Source: Rossellomorea aquimaris
GTDB lineage: Bacteria > Bacillota > Bacilli > Bacillales > Bacillaceae_B
Length of the DNA stretch: 36,855 nucleotides
Reading direction: 5' to 3'
NCBI RefSeq assembly: GCF_003315075.1
Contig: NZ_QNRJ01000030.1
Location: 1-36,855, forward strand
In this document: piece by piece, positions 33,629 through 36,855 of the stretch
Numbering within the stretch: position 1 is the stretch's first letter
How the letters are laid out: the number at the start of each line of letters is the position of its first letter
Translations under genes and position numbers: made by a program
Notes under the pieces: model-generated
Databases searched by the model: none
Told to the model about the DNA's origin: nothing
The model's input: only the letters and a program-made list of their open reading frames with translations

Positions 33629-35263
33629 ATGACCATATTTATAGGTGGCGCCTGGCCATATGCGAATGGGTCGTTACATTTAGGGCATATCGCAGGCCTA
33701 TTGCCAGGGGACATTATTTCACGATATTACCGTTTAAAAGGGGAGGATGTTCTCTACGTGTCAGGGAGTGACTGTAATGGAACCCCGATTGGTATTAGGG
33801 CCAGACAGGAAGGAACAAGTATTGAAGAGGTCGCGAATCGATATCACAACGAATTCCTCGGGTGCTTCCATGCTTTAGGATTTAGTTATGATGAGTACAC
33901 TAGAACTGACCAATCACATCATCATAAAGAAGTTCAAAACATCTTTACCACCCTTTATCAGAGGGGCTGGCTTTATGAAAAAGAAGTGGAGCAAACGTAT
34001 TGTGAGCATGATCATCAATTTCTGCCGGATCGGTTTGTAGAAGGAACCTGTCCCGTTTGTGGCTCGAGGGCAAGAGGTGATCAGTGTGATCAATGCTCTT
34101 CAGTGTTGGATCCGACAGATCTAATCGATAAATCCTGCAAGCTCTGTGGCCATGAACCGGTTCTTAAAGCGACAAAGCATTTATATTTCTCTCTTTCTAA
34201 ATTGCAGGAGCCTCTTCAACAATTACTGAAGGATAACGGCACCAGGTGGAGAGATAATGCTCTTCAGCTCACAAGTCGCTATTTAAAAGAGGGCTTGCAT
34301 GACCGGCCGGTGACAAGGGATTTAGAAAATGGTGTGAAGGTTCCGATTCAAGGTTTTCATGATAAGAAAATTTATGTATGGATAGAAGCAGTGAGCGGAT
34401 ATTTGAGTGCTTCCAAAAAGTGGGCGAGGGAGCATCACCGTGATTGGAAAGACTTTTGGCAGGAGGCAACCACCTCCTACTATGTTCATGGAAAAGATAA
34501 TATACCTTTTCATAGTATTATTTGGCCGGCCATACTTATAGGAATCGGCGAAAAGAATCTTCCTGACTATATAGTTTCAAATGAATACTTGACGCTTGAG
34601 AAAAGGAAAATTTCAACGAGCGGAAATTGGGCTGTTTGGGTGAAGGATCTTCTCAACGACTATCATCCAGATTCCATTCGGTATTTTCTCACCATAAATG
34701 CACCGGAAAAGAGAGATGCAGATTTCTCCTGGAGAGAATTTATTTATAGTCATAACAGTGAACTGCTGGGAGCACTCGGTAATCTGGTTCAACGCACGTT
34801 AAAATTTCATGGTAAAGAATTTGGTTATGATCTTACACTTTCAGTTGTCCCAAATGATATTCAGAATAAAATAAGTGAAACGTTTCTTTCTGTCGGTCAA
34901 TCGATTGAAGAAGGGAACACTCGACAGGGAATTGAAAAAGCATTCGAATTCATACGATGGTCGAATAAGCGTTTTGATGAAATGAAACCGTGGAATGTTA
35001 TAAAAGAGGATAGGGAGGAAGGAAGACAGGTATTAGAGGAATTCCTTTACGTAATATGTAACTTGAGGAATCTCATACAGCCGTTTTTGCCCTTTACTTC
35101 TTCAAAATTGACTGATCAGCTGGGGATGAGCGGACAGTTCGGATGGGCACCGGTATCTTTGCCGTTAGAGATCAGCATTGAAGCGAAATCACCATTGTTT
35201 AATCGAATTGACATTGATCAAATTGAGATAGAACGGAAACAATTGAAAGAGAAAGCACAGTGA
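33629..35263 (+). CDS. metS: Methionyl-tRNA synthetase, accessory (two zinc knuckle) type
   Basis: A 544-residue class I synthetase. The ATP site has HLGH at 17-20 and KISTS at 327-331. The connective domain has two zinc knuckles: Cys141, Cys144, Cys153, Cys156 and Cys170/173 with Cys125. The usual B. subtilis MetS is about 660 residues and has a C-terminal tRNA-binding dimerisation domain; this protein lacks it. This matches the second MetRS of some Firmicutes, of which copies in S. pneumoniae and B. anthracis tolerate MetRS inhibitors. T-box upstream. The main MetRS is expected elsewhere in the genome. The phosphodiesterase follows after 18 bases. Confidence 0.9.
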   Translation: MTIFIGGAWPYANGSLHLGHIAGLLPGDIISRYYRLKGEDVLYVSGSDCNGTPIGIRARQEGTSIEEVANRYHNEFLGCFHALGFSYDEYTRTDQSHHHKEVQNIFTTLYQRGWLYEKEVEQTYCEHDHQFLPDRFVEGTCPVCGSRARGDQCDQCSSVLDPTDLIDKSCKLCGHEPVLKATKHLYFSLSKLQEPLQQLLKDNGTRWRDNALQLTSRYLKEGLHDRPVTRDLENGVKVPIQGFHDKKIYVWIEAVSGYLSASKKWAREHHRDWKDFWQEATTSYYVHGKDNIPFHSIIWPAILIGIGEKNLPDYIVSNEYLTLEKRKISTSGNWAVWVKDLLNDYHPDSIRYFLTINAPEKRDADFSWREFIYSHNSELLGALGNLVQRTLKFHGKEFGYDLTLSVVPNDIQNKISETFLSVGQSIEEGNTRQGIEKAFEFIRWSNKRFDEMKPWNVIKEDREEGRQVLEEFLYVICNLRNLIQPFLPFTSSKLTDQLGMSGQFGWAPVSLPLEISIEAKSPLFNRIDIDQIEIERKQLKEKAQ

Positions 35264-35281
35264 AACCAAAAGGAGTATGAG

Positions 35282-35770
35282 ATGAAGATTATAGTTGTGT
35301 CCGATACCCACATGCCTAAAAAAAGGAGAGGGCTTCCGGAAATTCTGAAGGAAGATCTCAGGAAAAGTGATTTAATCATCCATGCCGGAGACTTTCAAAC
35401 CCTTGATGTTTATAAAGAGTTTATGGGGTATGGAGAACTGATTGCCGTTGTCGGAAATGTGGATGATCCAGATCTTCAGGAGGTTCTTCCCCAAAAAAGA
35501 ATCATCATGAAAAAAGGACTGAAAATTGGTGTGGTACACGGAGACGGGAAGGGAAAAACAACGGAAAAAAGAGCTCTTGAAGCATTCGAATCTGATGAAG
35601 TGGACTTGATCGTCTTTGGTCACTCACATATCCCATATTCCCGCTATATGAAAGGGAGACTCCTGTTTAATCCCGGATCTCCCACTGATAAACGTAAGCT
35701 CCCTTACTTCTCTCATGGTGTTTTGACCATTGAAGACACGTGGAGAATAGAACATAAATTTTACCATTAA
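35282..35770 (+). CDS. YfcE-type metallophosphoesterase
   Basis: A 162-residue phosphodiesterase with the dinuclear metal site of the calcineurin-like fold: Asp8 and His10 in VVSDTH, Asp37 in HAGDFQ, Asn59 in VVGNVDD, His86 in VVHGDG, and GHSH with His114 and His116. This is the MJ0936/YfcE/YsnB subgroup, active on phosphodiesters in vitro, with natural substrate unknown. AAAAGGAG is 6 bases before the ATG. It follows the synthetase closely and probably shares its T-box transcript. Confidence 0.9.
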   Translation: MKIIVVSDTHMPKKRRGLPEILKEDLRKSDLIIHAGDFQTLDVYKEFMGYGELIAVVGNVDDPDLQEVLPQKRIIMKKGLKIGVVHGDGKGKTTEKRALEAFESDEVDLIVFGHSHIPYSRYMKGRLLFNPGSPTDKRKLPYFSHGVLTIEDTWRIEHKFYH

Positions 35771-35771
35771 A

Positions 35772-35803
35772 AAAGCACAGGGGTCTGAGCCTCTGTGCTT
35801 TAC
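35772..35803. terminator. Bidirectional terminator between convergent genes
   Basis: AAAGCACAGGGG pairs with CCTCTGTGCTTT (one G-T pair) around the loop TCTGAG, flanked by A and T runs. Confidence 0.88.
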
Positions 35804-35817
35804 TCCTTTATTGAGTC

Positions 35818-36642
35818 CTATAAAGCAAACTGATAGTAATCCTGACTATAGAAGGTTTGAAAGCCACTTGATTCATAGAGCTTAAGTGCATTCCTGTTCG
35901 TAGCAGCTACATCCAGGTAAATATCGCTGGTCCACTCGGATTCCTTCATCACGACTTGAGACAGGGCATTTCTACCGATGCCTTTACCCTGATGGGAGGG
36001 ATGGATTGCAAAGCCATAAATAAAGCTTCGATTGTCCACTCGTTGGATTCTAATCTTCCCTACGGTTGCTCCATTATATACAATCATTAAGTTGCCTTCC
36101 CCTGATTCTTCAAGCAACCTCTTGGTATAGGATTCGGCATCAGACCTTACAACGTGAAAGCATTTTTCATCAAGGTCAATAATGGTTTCAATATCCTTTT
36201 CAGTAGCAGTTCTTAATTGGACATCAGCGGCGTTTACAGATAAGCTTTTTTTATTCCATTTCATTTCATATTCAGTAAAATCATAAGAGGCATTTATTTT
36301 CTCAATAAATTCCTTTCCGGAAGCTGAAGTGCCGGGAGAATTAAGTAAGAGCTTTCGAACAGAGCGTGACCTTAGTGATTGGACGGCTTCTTGGAATAGT
36401 TCTTGAAATAGTTGCTGTTTACGGTAATCCGGGTGAATCATCCCACATAATTCATATGTTTCACCAAAGCCGTACAATCCTAAAAATCCAATCAGTTGAT
36501 CCTCTTTGTAAAGAAGAAAATCATCCAGGCTGTCTGTACGGTTTTTAAGCATATCCCAGTTCAGTTTTACTTTTATATCTTCGTGTTTTTCGCAGACGAT
36601 CTGCAGGTTTTTAATGTCTTGAAGCTGTTTTGAAGTAAGCAT
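35818..36642 (-). CDS. Tandem-GNAT N-acetyltransferase
   Basis: A 274-residue protein with two GNAT halves. The N-terminal half (about 1-135) has the degenerate acetyl-CoA loop DYRKQQLFQ; the C-terminal half (about 145-274) has the intact loop SHQGKGIGRN near residues 216-225 and the closing NRNALKLYESSGF. The first half is thus probably a structural remnant. GGGGATG lies upstream of the ATG. It is monocistronic, flanked by a shared terminator and by the inverted repeat. Substrate unknown. Confidence 0.85.
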   Translation of the reverse strand: MLTSKQLQDIKNLQIVCEKHEDIKVKLNWDMLKNRTDSLDDFLLYKEDQLIGFLGLYGFGETYELCGMIHPDYRKQQLFQELFQEAVQSLRSRSVRKLLLNSPGTSASGKEFIEKINASYDFTEYEMKWNKKSLSVNAADVQLRTATEKDIETIIDLDEKCFHVVRSDAESYTKRLLEESGEGNLMIVYNGATVGKIRIQRVDNRSFIYGFAIHPSHQGKGIGRNALSQVVMKESEWTSDIYLDVAATNRNALKLYESSGFQTFYSQDYYQFAL

Positions 36643-36730
36643 GTTTCATCCCCATTTAATCAAAGTATAAAGAATATTCTTACTAAATTTTATGGGAAAT
36701 CCTTCATCTAGACAAGAGTTTTTTATAAAA

Positions 36731-36855
36731 GGCTCTTTTCGTAAAGTTTGTTGCTATTGAAGAGGAGAAAGTAATAGTTGATTTCCGCTCCAGGATGCTC
36801 GCTTTCCGCGGGGCTGGCGGTGAGCCTCCTCGGCTGCGCCTCCGGGGTCTCACCT
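36731..36855. repeat. Right arm of the inverted repeat that bounds the window
   Basis: Inverted copy of 6-129 (see that entry); the outermost ~85 bases differ at one position. The arm contains CTCGCTTTCCGCGGGG and the GGTGAGCC...CTCACC inverted segments. It is cut by the window end. The remaining 36643-36730 contains no feature I can support. Confidence 0.85.

Overview
The window reads as ordinary chromosome of a Gram-positive, low-to-moderate GC bacterium of the Bacillaceae. Signs of this are strong AGGAGG-type ribosome sites with ATG, GTG and TTG starts, three T-box leaders, an FMN riboswitch in front of a ribD-E-BA-H operon, a B. subtilis-like two-gene Ku/LigD repair pair, yxlEFG homologues and many intrinsic terminators. 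Genus-level placement (a marine-type Bacillus or Rossellomorea relative) is only a guess. I saw no phage, insertion sequence, tRNA, rRNA or CRISPR array.

Layout. 1-203: one arm of a terminal inverted repeat, then a SigY-like ECF promoter. 204-2091: yxlE-yxlF-yxlG (small membrane protein plus ABC exporter) without the usual sigY-yxlC-yxlD. 2189-5307: a ClpN-like/GNAT fusion, a patatin-type lipase, an unknown membrane protein and a 16-cysteine four-helix copper-storage-like protein. 5471-9332: riboflavin operon under an FMN riboswitch. 9376-9480: a 21-bp tandem repeat. 9517-10985: AzgA-type purine permease with its own promoter and terminator. 11110-13834: EAL-HDOD protein, a small unknown gene, and dapF. 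13886-17452: ligD and ku (divergent; non-homologous end joining) and a PAP2 phosphatase. 17462-19012: membrane-anchored protein of unknown function. 19123-19283: a Fur-box promoter, C-rich untranslated segment and terminator, i.e. a likely FsrA-like iron-sparing small RNA. 19354-21084: yhdT-panF pantothenate uptake. 21137-23543: a carotenoid-desaturase-like oxidoreductase and a GNAT protein. 23584-30662: two tandem tryptophan T-boxes and a complete trpEGDCFBA operon. 30813-32489: mini-lipoprotein, S66 LD-carboxypeptidase, VOC protein. 32572-33168: methyltransferase. 33266-35770: methionine T-box, an accessory-type two-zinc-knuckle methionyl-tRNA synthetase and a phosphodiesterase. 35818-36642: tandem GNAT. 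36731-36855: the second arm of the inverted repeat.

How it works together. Most of the window is housekeeping metabolism controlled by RNA: FMN represses riboflavin synthesis and transport-independent ribD-E-BA-H expression, uncharged tRNA-Trp (sensed twice) controls tryptophan synthesis, uncharged tRNA-Met controls the second MetRS, and iron (Fur) probably controls a small RNA. The most interesting items are the Fur-regulated small RNA, the orphan ECF promoter feeding yxlEFG, the ClpN-GNAT fusion, the 21-bp repeat array, and the ~125-bp inverted repeats bounding the window.
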